Below are positions 42,311 to 50,302 of a stretch of 64,000 nucleotides of DNA, in pieces. The notes under the pieces are model-generated. The model had not been told where the DNA came from. It saw only the letters and a list, made by a program, of their open reading frames with translations, and made no database searches. The DNA lies in NCBI RefSeq assembly GCF_019145495.1, contig NZ_JAHSTU010000006.1:62001-126000 (forward strand), read 5' to 3'. Position 1 is the first letter of the stretch. Each line of letters begins with the position of its first letter. This stretch comes from Pseudomonas azerbaijanoccidentalis (GTDB lineage: Bacteria > Pseudomonadota > Gammaproteobacteria > Pseudomonadales > Pseudomonadaceae). The position numbers and the translations under genes were made by a program.

Positions 42311-43317
42311 TCAATCGTCGCTACGCCCTGTTGCTGATTGCCCTCGGCGCACTATTGCTGGTTTCGTGCGTGGTGTCGCTGGGCTTCGGCCCGGCGCGGG
42401 TGCCGGTGGACGTGGTGTGGCGGATTCTGTTGCACAAGCTGTTGGGTTTCGGTGTGCCGGACTGGAGCGCCGGGCAGCAACATATCGTCTGGCTGATCCG
42501 CGTGCCGCGCATGTTGCTCGGGGCGCTGGTCGGCGCAGGACTGGCATTGATCGGCGCGGTGTTGCAGGCGGTGACGCGCAACCCGCTGGCCGATCCGCAT
42601 TTGCTCGGCGTCACGTCTGGTGCAACGCTCGGCGCGGTGATCGTGATGCTGCACGTCGGTGAAATCGTCGGGCTGCTGACCTTGCCCATCGCAGCCTTCA
42701 TCGGTGCATTGCTGAGCATGCTGGTGGTGCTGATGATCGCCAGCCGCCACGGTCGCCTGGACAGTGATCGGCTATTGCTGTGCGGCGTGGCGGTGTCGTT
42801 CGTGATGATGGCGATTGCCAACTTGCTGCTGTTCATGGGCGACCATCGCGCCAGTTCGGCGGTGATGTTCTGGATGCTTGGTGGGCTTGGGCTGGCGCGT
42901 TGGGAGCTGCTCGCGGTGCCTGCCGCCAGTGTGTTGCTCGGTTTAATTTTGCTGCTGGGCATGGCGCGCCCGTTGAACGCGCTGATGGCTGGCGAACAAA
43001 CGGCAGTGACCCTGGGATTGAATGCCCGCACCGTGCGCTTGCGGGTGTTTTTGATTGCCTCATTGATGACCGGGGTGCTGGTGTCGATCAGCGGCTCGAT
43101 CGGTTTCGTCGGGCTGATGGTGCCGCACATTGCGCGGCGTCTGGTTGGGGCAGAGCACCGACGATTGCTGCCGGTGTGCGTATTGCTCGGCAGTGTTTTT
43201 CTGGTGTGGGTCGACGTCGCCGCCCGGACGCTGATCGCCCCCGAAGACCTGCCCATCGGCGTGGCTACCGCGGCCATTGGCGGCCTGTTCTTCATCGGCC
43301 TGATGCGCCGCCGCTGA
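42307..43317 (+). CDS. FecCD-family ABC permease
   Basis: A 336-residue permease with about ten membrane helices, of the BtuC/FecCD family. Recognisable blocks are RVPRMLLGALVGAGLALIGA, NPLADPHLLGVTSGATLGAV, and the cytoplasmic coupling segment TLGLNARTVRLRVFLIASLM, with the final FVGLMVPHIARRLVGAEHR. One gene encodes the permease, so a homodimer is expected. It ends the operon, and a REP doublet follows 22 bases later. Confidence 0.9.
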   Translation: MINRRYALLLIALGALLLVSCVVSLGFGPARVPVDVVWRILLHKLLGFGVPDWSAGQQHIVWLIRVPRMLLGALVGAGLALIGAVLQAVTRNPLADPHLLGVTSGATLGAVIVMLHVGEIVGLLTLPIAAFIGALLSMLVVLMIASRHGRLDSDRLLLCGVAVSFVMMAIANLLLFMGDHRASSAVMFWMLGGLGLARWELLAVPAASVLLGLILLLGMARPLNALMAGEQTAVTLGLNARTVRLRVFLIASLMTGVLVSISGSIGFVGLMVPHIARRLVGAEHRRLLPVCVLLGSVFLVWVDVAARTLIAPEDLPIGVATAAIGGLFFIGLMRRR

Positions 43318-43339
43318 CCGATCTCCTTCCTCCACACCT

Positions 43340-43442
43340 GTAGGAGCTGTCGAGCGAAACGAGGCTGCGATCTTTTTTACCGCTGAAGATCAAGATCAAG
43401 ATCAAAAGATCGCAGCCTCGTTTCACTCGACAGCTCCTACAG
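43340..43442. repeat. REP doublet before the urt promoter
   Basis: GTAGGAGCTGTCGAGCGAAA, then GAGGCTGCGATC, and the inverted GATCGCAGCCTCGTTTCACT ending CAGCTCCTACAG. The spacer holds three tandem AAGATC units. It separates the importer operon from the nitrogen-controlled region. Confidence 0.88.
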
Positions 43443-43449
43443 GAATCAG

Positions 43450-43577
43450 TGCGCCAATCTGGCGCATTGCAGCGCACCAGTGCACGCAAGCCGTCCCTCC
43501 ATGGTGCGCCGTCAAACTGTGCAACCGCTCTAAAACGACATTTAACTGCCTTTGCCCGACCGGGCACAGCCCTTGCA
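43450..43577 (+). promoter_or_regulatory. NtrC-like dyad and sigma-54 promoter of urt
   Basis: The -24/-12 element GGCACAGCCCTTGCA (43563-43577) has GG and GC separated by exactly ten bases, the sigma-54 hallmark. It lies about 65 bases before urtA. Upstream, TGCGCCAATCTGGCGCA (43450-43466) is a perfect dyad with the NtrC spacing (five-base centre); a further GGTGC half-site lies near 43503. This predicts nitrogen-limited activation of the urea importer. Confidence 0.75.
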
Positions 43578-43641
43578 AAACACTGCTTCAGTAGTCCGCA
43601 TCTGCCACCAAGAAAATTCATAAGTTCATGGAGATCGCACA

Positions 43642-44907
43642 ATGAAGCGTCGCAGTTTGATCAAGGCTTTCACACTCTCGGCATCGATTGCCGCGATGGG
43701 CATGACCTGGACCGTCCAGGCCGCTGAGACCATCAAGGTGGGTATTCTGCATTCGTTGTCCGGCACCATGGCGATCTCCGAAACATCGCTCAAAGACATG
43801 GCGCTGATGACCATCGACGAGATCAACGCCAAGGGCGGCGTGAACGGCAAGATGCTCGAACCGGTGGTCGTCGACCCGGCATCGAACTGGCCGCTGTTCG
43901 CCGAAAAGGGTCGTCAATTGCTGACCCAGGACAAGGTCGCTGTGGTGTTCGGTTGCTGGACGTCCGTGTCGCGTAAATCGGTACTGCCGGTGTTCGAAGA
44001 ACTCAATGGCCTGCTGTTCTACCCGGTGCAGTACGAAGGCGAAGAAATGTCGCCAAACGTGTTCTACACCGGCGCAGCGCCGAACCAGCAAGCGATCCCT
44101 GCCGTTGAATACCTGATGAGCGAAGAAGGCGGCAGCGCCAAGCGCTACTTCCTGCTCGGCACCGACTACGTCTACCCGCGCACCACCAACAAAATCCTGC
44201 GCTCGTTCCTGCATTCCAAAGGCGTTGCCGACAAGGATATCGAAGAGGTCTACACCCCGTTCGGTCACAGCGACTACCAAACCATCGTGGCCAACATCAA
44301 GAAGTTCTCGGCCGGTGGCAAGACCGCGGTTATCTCCACCGTCAACGGCGACTCCAACGTGCCGTTCTACAAAGAACTGGCCAACCAGGGCCTGAAGGCC
44401 ACCGACGTTCCAGTCGTGGCGTTCTCGGTAGGCGAAGAAGAACTGCGCGGCATCGACACCAAGCCGCTGGTGGGTAACCTCGCGGCGTGGAACTACTTTG
44501 AGTCCGTGGAGAACCCGGCGAACAAGAAATTCGTCGCCGACTGGAAAGCCTATGCCAAGAAACACAACCTGCCGGGCGCTGACAAAGCTGTAACCAACGA
44601 CCCAATGGAAGCCACGTACGTCGGCATCCACATGTGGGCGCAGGCCGCTGAAAAAGCCAAGTCCACTGACGTCGACAAAGTCCGCGAAGCCCTCGGCGGC
44701 CAGACCTTTGCCGCACCGTCGGGCTACACCCTGACCATGGACAAGACCAACCACCACCTGCACAAGCCGGTGATGATCGGCGAGATCCAGGCCGACGGTC
44801 AGTTCAACGTTGTGTGGCAGACCGAAGGGCCGATCCGCGCCCAGCCGTGGAGCCCGTTCATTCCGGGTAACGACAAAAAACCGGACTATGCGATGAAGAG
44901 CAACTAA
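43642..44907 (+). CDS. urtA: Urea ABC transporter substrate-binding protein UrtA
   Basis: Periplasmic receptor for urea, 421 residues. The signal region MKRRSLIKAFTLSASIAAMG has a twin-arginine-like KRRSLIK. The mature start AAETIKVGILHSLSGTMAIS and FGCWTSVSRKSVLPVFEELN are typical of the UrtA branch of branched-chain amino acid type receptors. It follows a sigma-54 promoter and is first in urtABCDE. Confidence 0.94.
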   Translation: MKRRSLIKAFTLSASIAAMGMTWTVQAAETIKVGILHSLSGTMAISETSLKDMALMTIDEINAKGGVNGKMLEPVVVDPASNWPLFAEKGRQLLTQDKVAVVFGCWTSVSRKSVLPVFEELNGLLFYPVQYEGEEMSPNVFYTGAAPNQQAIPAVEYLMSEEGGSAKRYFLLGTDYVYPRTTNKILRSFLHSKGVADKDIEEVYTPFGHSDYQTIVANIKKFSAGGKTAVISTVNGDSNVPFYKELANQGLKATDVPVVAFSVGEEELRGIDTKPLVGNLAAWNYFESVENPANKKFVADWKAYAKKHNLPGADKAVTNDPMEATYVGIHMWAQAAEKAKSTDVDKVREALGGQTFAAPSGYTLTMDKTNHHLHKPVMIGEIQADGQFNVVWQTEGPIRAQPWSPFIPGNDKKPDYAMKSN

Positions 44908-44958
44908 AGCCACTGGATGTCGGACTTGAAGACACTTTTCGAGTCCGACAAAAATCCC

Positions 44959-45045
44959 TGTGGGAGCTGGCTTGCCAGCGATGCAGACGACTCGATGTAC
45001 CTGATGCACCGAGGTGATGCCATCGCTGGCAAGCCAGCTCCCACA
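44959..45045. repeat. REP doublet between urtA and urtB
   Basis: TGTGGGAGCTGGCTTGCCAG followed by CGATG faces its exact inverted copy CATCGCTGGCAAGCCAGCTC then CCACA around a 38-base spacer. It lies within the urt transcript after the high-expression binding-protein gene. Confidence 0.88.
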
Positions 45046-45069
45046 TTGTCCGCGTCAAGGCGACTCTCT

Positions 45070-46572
45070 ATGCCCACTGCCCTTTACCGACTTTTTCTGG
45101 CTATCGCACTCTTACTGCCAATGGCCACTCACGCCGGCGACGCCGAAGACTTCGTCGCCGCCAATCCCGTGCAGCAAGCCAAGTTGCTCGAAGCCTGGGC
45201 CGCGCAGCCCGATCCGGCCCGTGTCGAACTGATCAACGCCCTGCAACAAGGCCAGTTGACCGTCGACGGCCAGCCAAAAACCTTGCGCCTGAACAACCGC
45301 TTGCGGGGGCTGATCGACACCGCCCTGGCCAGCCATCAATTGCTCGCCGCCGACGCCAAACTCCGTCTGGCCGCCGCGCAGCAACTGCAAAAAAGCGCCA
45401 AACCGGCGCAGCTGAAATTCCTCGACCAACAGCTCGCTGGCGAGCAAGACGAAAGCGTTCACGCCGCCCTCAGCCTCGCGCTGGCCAACCTGCAACTGGT
45501 GGATGCCGACCCGGCTGTGCGGCTGGCCGCTGTGCGTTTGCTCGGCGAAACCGGTGATCCGCTGGCCCGCACCCGCCTCGAAGGCTTGCTCGATCCAGGC
45601 GTTGAAGCCGATGCCAGTGTACGCACGGCAGCCGAAACCAGCCTGGCTCAAGTCAAACGCAAACTGCTGGTCGGCGAGCTCTTGGGGCAGGCCTTCAGTG
45701 GCATGTCTTTGGGCTCGATTTTGCTGCTCGCGGCATTGGGGCTGGCGATTACCTTCGGCCTGCTCGGCGTGATCAACATGGCCCACGGCGAGATGCTGAT
45801 GCTCGGCGCCTACTCGACCTATGTCGTGCAGTTGATGTTCCAGCGCTACGCACCGCATGCCATCGAGTTCTATCCGTTGATTGCGTTGCCGGTGGCGTTT
45901 TTCGTGACCGCGGCCATCGGCATGGCGCTGGAGCGTACGGTGATTCGCCATCTCTACGGTCGCCCGCTGGAAACCCTGCTCGCCACTTGGGGCATCAGCC
46001 TGATGCTGATTCAACTGGTGCGCCTGGTGTTCGGCGCGCAGAACGTTGAAGTGGCCAACCCTGCATGGTTGTCGGGCGGGATTCAGGTGTTGCCGAATCT
46101 GGTGCTGCCGTACAACCGCATCGTGATCATTGCCTTCGCCCTGTTTGTGGTGGTGCTGACCTGGTTGCTGCTGAACAAAACGCGCCTGGGCCTGAACGTG
46201 CGCGCCGTCACCCAGAATCGCAACATGGCCGCCTGCTGCGGCGTGCCCACCGGCCGTGTGGACATGCTCGCCTTCGGCCTCGGCTCGGGCATTGCCGGCC
46301 TCGGTGGCGTCGCCCTTAGCCAGATCGGCAACGTCGGCCCTGACTTGGGCCAGAGCTACATCATCGATTCGTTCCTGGTGGTGGTGCTCGGCGGTGTCGG
46401 GCAACTGGCCGGTAGCGTGTTCGCCGCGTTCGGTCTCGGCATCGCCAACAAAATTCTCGAACCGCAAATCGGTGCCGTGCTCGGCAAGATCCTCATCCTC
46501 GCGCTGATCATTCTGTTCATCCAGAAACGTCCGCAAGGCCTCTTCGCACTCAAAGGAAGGGTGATCGACTGA
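45070..46572 (+). CDS. urtB: Urea ABC transporter permease UrtB
   Basis: A LivH-type permease of 500 residues. A signal peptide (LFLAIALLLPMATHAGDAED) and a helical-repeat periplasmic extension of about 200 residues (AKLRLAAAQQLQKSA, ADPAVRLAAVRLLGETG, of HEAT-like style) precede the permease. The membrane domain starts near GMSLGSILLLAALGLAITFG and includes VINMAHGEMLMLGAY and LGGVALSQIGNVGPDLGQ. The start at 45070 is after the REP doublet; an open frame runs upstream through the repeat. It shares one base with urtC (TGATG). Confidence 0.92.
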   Translation: MPTALYRLFLAIALLLPMATHAGDAEDFVAANPVQQAKLLEAWAAQPDPARVELINALQQGQLTVDGQPKTLRLNNRLRGLIDTALASHQLLAADAKLRLAAAQQLQKSAKPAQLKFLDQQLAGEQDESVHAALSLALANLQLVDADPAVRLAAVRLLGETGDPLARTRLEGLLDPGVEADASVRTAAETSLAQVKRKLLVGELLGQAFSGMSLGSILLLAALGLAITFGLLGVINMAHGEMLMLGAYSTYVVQLMFQRYAPHAIEFYPLIALPVAFFVTAAIGMALERTVIRHLYGRPLETLLATWGISLMLIQLVRLVFGAQNVEVANPAWLSGGIQVLPNLVLPYNRIVIIAFALFVVVLTWLLLNKTRLGLNVRAVTQNRNMAACCGVPTGRVDMLAFGLGSGIAGLGGVALSQIGNVGPDLGQSYIIDSFLVVVLGGVGQLAGSVFAAFGLGIANKILEPQIGAVLGKILILALIILFIQKRPQGLFALKGRVID

Positions 46573-47651
46573 TGAACCAGCCCCTGCTCGTTACCGCAAC
46601 CCAAAAGGCCGGCCCCAAAGTCTCGATGGCTGTTGGCGCAGTGATCCTCGTTCTGTTGTTGGCGTTGCCGCTGCTGTCGTTGCTACCGGCGGACAGCACG
46701 CTGCATGTGTCCGCTTACACACTGACGCTGGTAGGCAAGATTCTTTGCTACGCCATCGTCGCCCTCGCACTGGACCTGGTCTGGGGCTACGCCGGTTTGC
46801 TCTCCCTCGGCCACGGCCTGTTCTTCGCCCTTGGCGGTTATGCGATGGGCATGTACCTGATGCGCCAGGCTTCGGGCGACGGCTTGCCGGCGTTCATGAC
46901 GTTCCTGTCGTGGACCGAACTGCCATGGTTCTGGACCGGCACCAGCAGCTTTCTCTGGACCTTGTGTCTGGTGGTATTGGCGCCTGGGTTGCTGGCGTTG
47001 GTGTTCGGTTTCTTCGCCTTCCGTTCGCGGATCAAGGGCGTGTATTTCTCGATCATGACCCAGGCCCTGACCTTCGCCGGCATGCTGCTGTTTTTCCGCA
47101 ACGAAACCGGGTTTGGCGGCAACAACGGCTTCACCAACTTCCGCACGATTCTGGGCTTTGGCATCACCGAGCCGGGCACCCGCGCGGTGCTGTTTCTGGC
47201 CACGGTGCTGTTGCTGGTGGCGAGCCTGTTCATTGGCTGGCGCCTGGCGCAAAGCAAGTTCGGACGGGTACTGACGGCGCTACGCGATGCGGAAAACCGC
47301 TTGATGTTCTGTGGCTACGATCCGCGTGGTTTCAAGTTGTTCGTGTGGGTATTGAGCGCGGTGTTGTGCGGCCTCGCCGGTGCGTTGTACGTGCCGCAGG
47401 TCGGCATCATCAACCCGAGTGAAATGTCGCCGACCAACTCGATTGAAGCGGCGGTGTGGGTCGCCCTCGGCGGTCGCGGGACCTTGATCGGGCCATTGCT
47501 CGGCGCTGGTGTGGTCAACGGCATGAAGAGCTGGTTCACCGTGGCATTCCCCGAGTACTGGCTGTTTTTCCTCGGCGCGCTGTTCATCGTCGTGACGTTG
47601 TACCTGCCAAAAGGCGTGATCGGTTTGCTGAAGAAAAGAGGTGAACAATGA
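46572..47651 (+). CDS. urtC: Urea ABC transporter permease UrtC
   Basis: A LivM-type permease of 359 residues, partner of UrtB. Several membrane helices begin with MAVGAVILVLLLALPLLS; the family blocks DLVWGYAGLLSLGHGLFFAL and LRDAENRLMFCGYDPRGFK are clear. Overlaps urtB by one base and urtD by four. Confidence 0.93.
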   Translation: MNQPLLVTATQKAGPKVSMAVGAVILVLLLALPLLSLLPADSTLHVSAYTLTLVGKILCYAIVALALDLVWGYAGLLSLGHGLFFALGGYAMGMYLMRQASGDGLPAFMTFLSWTELPWFWTGTSSFLWTLCLVVLAPGLLALVFGFFAFRSRIKGVYFSIMTQALTFAGMLLFFRNETGFGGNNGFTNFRTILGFGITEPGTRAVLFLATVLLLVASLFIGWRLAQSKFGRVLTALRDAENRLMFCGYDPRGFKLFVWVLSAVLCGLAGALYVPQVGIINPSEMSPTNSIEAAVWVALGGRGTLIGPLLGAGVVNGMKSWFTVAFPEYWLFFLGALFIVVTLYLPKGVIGLLKKRGEQ

Positions 47652-48520
47652 GAACCACTGCGACGGCTGAATTCATGCTCGAACCGGCGTTCTTTCCGCC
47701 ACTGGAACCCAACCGTGACGCCGGCACCAGCCGCGACGCCCTCGGTCTCGGGCAACGTGCCGGCAAAGGCCTCAACACCCGCCACGGCACGATCCTGACC
47801 CTGGAAGACATCAGCGTCAGCTTCGACGGTTTCCGTGCCCTGAACAATCTGAACCTGTACATCGGCGTCGGTGAATTGCGTTGCATCATCGGCCCCAACG
47901 GCGCCGGCAAAACCACGCTGATGGACGTGATAACCGGCAAGACCCGGCCCAGTCACGGCAAGGCCTGGTTCGGCGAAACCCTGGACCTGACACAGATGAG
48001 CGAAGTGCAGATTGCCCAGGCCGGCATCGGTCGCAAGTTCCAGAAGCCGACGGTGTTCGAAGCCTTGAGCGTGTTCGAGAACCTGGAGCTGGCGCAGAAA
48101 ACCGACAAGTCGGTGTGGGCCAGTCTGCGTGCACGGCTCAATGGCGAGCAAAAGGATCGTATCGCCGAAGTGCTGGACACCATCCGCCTGACCGCCTCGG
48201 TCAACCGTCCGGCCGGTTTGCTGTCCCACGGACAAAAGCAGTTTCTGGAAATCGGCATGTTGCTGATGCAGGACCCGCAACTGCTGCTGCTCGACGAGCC
48301 GGTGGCGGGCATGACCGACGCCGAAACCGAATTCACCGCCGAGCTGTTCAAAAGCCTGGCCGGCAAACATTCGCTGATGGTGGTGGAACACGACATGGGC
48401 TTCGTTGGCTCGATTGCCGACCACGTCACCGTGTTGCACCAGGGCAGCGTGCTCGCCGAAGGATCGCTGGAGCAGGTGCAGGATAATGAGCGGGTGATCG
48501 AGGTCTACCTCGGTCGCTGA
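47648..48520 (+). CDS. urtD: Urea ABC transporter ATP-binding protein UrtD
   Basis: LivG-type ATPase, 290 residues. Walker A is IIGPNGAGKTTLMDVITG, the signature is LSHGQKQFLEIGMLLMQ (variant LSHGQ), and Walker B is LLLLDEPVAGMTDAET. An N-terminal extension of about 45 residues precedes the nucleotide-binding fold; it is longer than in E. coli LivG but usual in UrtD. Overlaps urtC by four bases; a REP doublet then separates it from urtE. Confidence 0.93.
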   Translation: MRTTATAEFMLEPAFFPPLEPNRDAGTSRDALGLGQRAGKGLNTRHGTILTLEDISVSFDGFRALNNLNLYIGVGELRCIIGPNGAGKTTLMDVITGKTRPSHGKAWFGETLDLTQMSEVQIAQAGIGRKFQKPTVFEALSVFENLELAQKTDKSVWASLRARLNGEQKDRIAEVLDTIRLTASVNRPAGLLSHGQKQFLEIGMLLMQDPQLLLLDEPVAGMTDAETEFTAELFKSLAGKHSLMVVEHDMGFVGSIADHVTVLHQGSVLAEGSLEQVQDNERVIEVYLGR

Positions 48521-48533
48521 AGTTTCATCCCAG

Positions 48534-48620
48534 GTAGGAGCTGACGAGTGAAACGAGGCTGCGATCTTTTGATTTTGAAGATCAAGATCAAAAGATCGCA
48601 GCCTTCGGCGGCTCCTACAG
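48534..48620. repeat. REP doublet between urtD and urtE
   Basis: GTAGGAGCTGACGAGTGAAA, then GAGGCTGCGATC, and the inverted GATCGCAGCCTTCGGCGGCT then CCTACAG around a spacer of GATTTTGAAGATCAAGATC. It lies within the operon, 14 bases after urtD and 22 before urtE. Confidence 0.87.
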
Positions 48621-48642
48621 GGGATTTGAGGAGTATTCGAGA

Positions 48643-49341
48643 ATGCTGCAAGTCGAAAAACTGCATCAGTACTACGGTGGAAGCCACATCCTGCGCGGCC
48701 TGACGTTTGACGTGAAGGTCGGCGAAGTCACTTGCCTGCTCGGACGCAACGGCGTGGGCAAGACCACCCTGCTCAAGTGCCTGATGGGCCTGTTGCCGGC
48801 CAAGGAAGGTGCGGTCAATTGGGAGGGCAAACCGATCACGGCCTTCAAGCCGCACCAACGCGTGCACGCTGGCATCGCCTACGTGCCGCAGGGTCGGGAA
48901 ATTTTCGGCCGCCTCACCGTCGAGGAAAACCTGCTGATGGGCCTGTCGCGCTTCCCGGGCAGCGAAGCCAAGGAAGTGCCGGCGTTCATTTACGAGTTGT
49001 TTCCGGTGTTGCTGCAAATGAAGCAGCGTCGTGGCGGCGACCTGTCTGGTGGTCAGCAACAACAACTGGCCATCGGCCGCGCACTGGCCAGCCGCCCTCG
49101 CCTGTTGATCCTCGACGAACCCACCGAAGGCATTCAGCCCTCGGTGATCAAGGAGATCGGTGCCGTGATCAAAAAACTCGCGGCCCGGGGCGACATGGCC
49201 ATCCTGTTGGTCGAGCAGTTCTACGATTTCGCCGCCGAACTGGCCGACCAATACCTGGTGATGTCCCGGGGCGAAATCGTGCAGCAGGGCCGCGGCGTGA
49301 ACATGGAGGCTGAAGGCGTACGCGGGCTGGTTACAATCTGA
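48643..49341 (+). CDS. urtE: Urea ABC transporter ATP-binding protein UrtE
   Basis: LivF-type ATPase, 232 residues. Walker A is CLLGRNGVGKTTLLKCL, the signature is LSGGQQQQLAIGRALAS, and Walker B is LLILDEPTEGIQPSVIKEIG. LHQYYGGSHILRGLTFDVKV opens the fold. GAGGAG precedes the ATG. It is the last urt gene and converges with a leftward unknown gene five bases away, leaving no room for a separate terminator. Confidence 0.93.
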   Translation: MLQVEKLHQYYGGSHILRGLTFDVKVGEVTCLLGRNGVGKTTLLKCLMGLLPAKEGAVNWEGKPITAFKPHQRVHAGIAYVPQGREIFGRLTVEENLLMGLSRFPGSEAKEVPAFIYELFPVLLQMKQRRGGDLSGGQQQQLAIGRALASRPRLLILDEPTEGIQPSVIKEIGAVIKKLAARGDMAILLVEQFYDFAAELADQYLVMSRGEIVQQGRGVNMEAEGVRGLVTI

Positions 49342-49346
49342 GTCGT

Positions 49347-50051
49347 TTACTGCCCAGCAGAACCGGGGAGGACCCAATCAGCCGTGATCGGGCCGGTAAA
49401 TCCCCCCCAGACTGTGCCTGAATCAAGCACACGCAACTGGCCAATGGTCACGATCCTCCTGATTTTACTTTCGGGCGTGGAGCCCAATCCGAATCCAGCG
49501 TAGCCGGATGCGTATTGTGGTTTGATGGAGTAGCCCACCAGTGAACCGTCGTCGCTTGAAATGTAATTGTTTTTGAAGACGTCGACATGCTTGAAAGCGA
49601 TATCCAGATCGCCTGTTGAAGGCAGCGCCAGATGCAACTTGACCTGTTCTGCGCTGTAGCGGGGGTGAGCGCGGGCAGTCTGCTCTGCATACTCCGGATG
49701 GCTGTGATAGCGGCCTACGCAACGGTACCCTTGCGGGTGACTGATCGTCCGGGTCTCGCGGTTGTATGCCAGCAACCGTTCCAGATCAAATGAAGTCGCC
49801 TCACCTTCGATGGGTGTTGTGGCGACATATTTCCCGTCAGGGCATAGCAACACGAGCGCACCGTATTCTCTGTCACCCTCGCGTTCATGTTGGTGCACCC
49901 ATAACGCGGCATCATCCGCCGAGCTGAAGGGTTGGCTCAAAGGTGGTAACACCGGTGCCGCCGAGGCGGTAGAAGGCGGTTGTTCCAGTGGTATGTTTGC
50001 AAGTTCTTCAAGCAGCTTGCGTGCGTTGTCACGATCCGTGTGGTTAGTCAT
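49347..50051 (-). CDS. DUF4329-like protein of unknown function
   Basis: A 234-residue protein with no signal peptide. Residues about 45-130 show the DUF4329 pattern, a domain otherwise known mainly from C-termini of RHS/polymorphic toxins: SSADDAALWVHQHEREG, DREYGALVLLCPDGKYVATT, then GYRCVGRYHSHPEYAEQ. The KNNYISSDDGSLVGYSIKP stretch also fits the family end. The His-rich GRYHSHPEY is a plausible metal or catalytic site. The ATG at 50051 follows AGGAG by seven bases. It lies between urtE and ureD, divergent from ureD, and interrupts what is otherwise a contiguous urea region. No neighbour looks like an immunity gene. Confidence 0.7.
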   Translation of the reverse strand: MTNHTDRDNARKLLEELANIPLEQPPSTASAAPVLPPLSQPFSSADDAALWVHQHEREGDREYGALVLLCPDGKYVATTPIEGEATSFDLERLLAYNRETRTISHPQGYRCVGRYHSHPEYAEQTARAHPRYSAEQVKLHLALPSTGDLDIAFKHVDVFKNNYISSDDGSLVGYSIKPQYASGYAGFGLGSTPESKIRRIVTIGQLRVLDSGTVWGGFTGPITADWVLPGSAGQ

Positions 50052-50166
50052 CAAGAAACTCCTAAGTATTCAGTCGCCCCGCCGAATGCGGTAGCGCACG
50101 CTTGAATACTGGATGCCTTGAACGCATGGATGGCGGTACATATATATGGCGTTGAAGCGACACCAA

Positions 50167-50269
50167 GCACCAATTTGTTGCGTCGCATTTCGCAAGTCGC
50201 CCCCTATTGGTGCGATCAACCCAACAGTTTCCCCCTCCTGCTGCGATATCTGGCGGCACAGCCTTTGCA
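50167..50269 (+). promoter_or_regulatory. NtrC-like sites and sigma-54 promoter of ureD
   Basis: GGCACAGCCTTTGCA (50255-50269) has the GG-N10-GC spacing of a -24/-12 promoter and differs from the urt copy at one base. Transcription would begin near 50280. Upstream, GCACCAATTTGTTGC (50167-50181) and GCCCCCTATTGGTGC (50199-50213) each match the NtrC pattern GCACC-N5-GGTGC with one mismatch. Confidence 0.72.
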
Positions 50270-50302
50270 ACCCTCGTGATGTCCTCACAGCAAGCACTGA
50301 CT

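Noticed and set aside
44917..45069. 51-codon N-terminal extension of UrtB
   Set aside because: It is translated REP sequence; the signal peptide begins at 45070.
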